From Butyricimonas virosa (lineage in GTDB: Bacteria; Bacteroidota; Bacteroidia; Bacteroidales; Marinifilaceae), in NCBI RefSeq assembly GCF_025148635.1, contig NZ_CP102269.1, positions 4,402,001 through 4,466,000 of the forward strand: a stretch of 64,000 nucleotides of DNA, read 5' to 3'. A model generated the notes under the pieces. The model did no database searches. It saw only the letters and a list, made by a program, of their open reading frames with translations, and was not told where the DNA came from. Below are positions 63,117-64,000 of this stretch, in pieces (the stretch's first letter is position 1; every line of letters begins with the position of its first letter). The position numbers and the translations under genes are program-made.

Positions 63117-63297
63117 AGTGATTTAACGGTAGACCAACAATCACACGACACGGCTACACATCCCAAGTTCTACCCTATTCTTTCCCTATTACTTGAAACA
63201 CGCCAAAATCTTATAAAAACATGAAAAAGCAAAAAAATATCACTTTTCTTTAGACACTTTCCCGTCATGAGTTGTTTTAATAACAAAATCAGCAAAA

Positions 63298-64000
63298 ATG
63301 AAAGAAGTCGAAGATAAAATAAAAAAAGCCCGAGGTATTGCCCAACAAATAGAACAGGCATTATCGAATGGTGACTGGGAACAAGTAGCTCCCGATTCTC
63401 CCCGGCTCCACGAAGAAGTGGGAATACCCGTACGGCTGCATGAAAATATAAAACGACATGATAGTTTTGATACGGAAAAAGCATTGAACAAATTCATCGC
63501 TGCCACCCGTCCAAAACGACAATTGTCTATATTCTACAAATACGCAGCTGCCGTAGCTTGTCTTGTAATGCTAGGTATCGGGTATTACTTTTACCCAACC
63601 ACCGAGGCTACAATTTCACCATCCCATTTGCCGGCACAAAGTGCCTACCTCGTATTGAATGACGGTAAACAAATCAAATTAAACCAGCAAATGCAAATGG
63701 ATTATAACGGATTACGAATCATCAACACGAATGAAGGAAAAGTTTCTTTCCAGCACGACAAGGAAGTACCCTCTGCCTCTTCAAACAAACTAGTCGTTCC
63801 GGAAGGTACCGAATATTCACTCCAACTAAGCGACGGGACAAACGTACATCTTAACGCAGGTAGCACGCTTATTTTCCCGTCCATATTCGGGAAAGACGCC
63901 CGTGTCGTTGAACTTTCCGGGGAGGGGTATTTCGACGTAACACATTCTAATATCCCCTTTATCGTGAAAAATAAGTCAATGGATGTTAGGGTACTTGGCA
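63298..64000 (+). CDS. FecR-family anti-sigma factor (partial, C-terminus off the right edge)
   Basis: 234 codons are visible from ATG 63298. A cytoplasmic N-terminal region of about 80 residues is followed by one transmembrane helix (YKYAAAVACLVMLGIGYYF). The FecR periplasmic domain follows, with KLVVPEGTEYSLQLSDGTNV, HLNAGSTLIFPSIF and RVVELSGEGYFDVTHSN, which are diagnostic. It holds the cognate ECF sigma factor until a signal arrives from an outer-membrane receptor. The end is cut by the window. Confidence 0.93.
   Translation, partial: MKEVEDKIKKARGIAQQIEQALSNGDWEQVAPDSPRLHEEVGIPVRLHENIKRHDSFDTEKALNKFIAATRPKRQLSIFYKYAAAVACLVMLGIGYYFYPTTEATISPSHLPAQSAYLVLNDGKQIKLNQQMQMDYNGLRIINTNEGKVSFQHDKEVPSASSNKLVVPEGTEYSLQLSDGTNVHLNAGSTLIFPSIFGKDARVVELSGEGYFDVTHSNIPFIVKNKSMDVRVLG

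Overview
The window looks like chromosomal DNA of a gut-type Bacteroidales bacterium. Many genes are preceded by the Bacteroidota housekeeping promoter (TTTG, about 19 bases, TAnnTTTG). Families typical of the phylum are present: DUF4105, NigD-like, PepSY-like lipoproteins, a FecR anti-sigma factor beside an ECF sigma factor, and TlpA-type lipoproteins. A probable cysteate synthase (sulfonolipid pathway) would fit an Odoribacteraceae or Rikenellaceae-like lineage, but that placement is inference.

Layout. 1-3.9 kb: core genes (dihydroorotate dehydrogenase-like, yggS, truA, DUF4105) and tRNA-Phe. About 3.9-18.2 kb: an AT-rich accessory island beginning just after tRNA-Phe. It holds a tyrosine recombinase with a frame change, a RadC-like protein, an unexplained array of five hairpins sharing one 9-base centre, and a two-gene RHS locus ending in a metzincin-type C-terminal domain with a membrane-anchored candidate immunity protein. 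An IS66 remnant and a complete IS21-type element follow; the IS21 element truncates an MNT-type nucleotidyltransferase gene. 18.2-20.6 kb: two lipoproteins and strong hairpins. 20.6-27.8 kb: EamA transporter, an RNA-repair locus and ung. The RNA-repair locus has a divergent WYL regulator, the Ro60/TROVE gene rsr, two tRNA-like Y-RNA candidates in the gap, then the RNA ligase rtcB. 28-49.7 kb: mostly core metabolism and envelope genes: MFS, hemerythrin/LuxR pair, a trmH-zinc ribbon-M49 peptidase-antiporter operon, HU, FAD oxidoreductase, SDR, an lptF/G-fmt-pbpC operon, yihY and cysteate synthase. 49.8-53 kb: a SIR2-like protein, an ISAon1/ISL3-type element with 16-bp inverted repeats, and tRNA-Arg. 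53-64 kb: tpx, tnaA, a DEAD-box helicase, a small HTH protein, an RlmI-like methyltransferase, three exported thioredoxin/redox-type proteins, and an ECF sigma/FecR pair that runs off the right edge.

The most interesting system is the rsr - Y RNA - rtcB locus. The two RNA candidates share a GCCGTA...GTTACTTCG module and the same stem plan. The first carries a T-arm, an acceptor-like stem and a D-arm in circularly permuted order, as expected of a tRNA-mimicking bacterial Y RNA. Second in interest are the RHS-metalloprotease/immunity locus and the five-hairpin array on the island.
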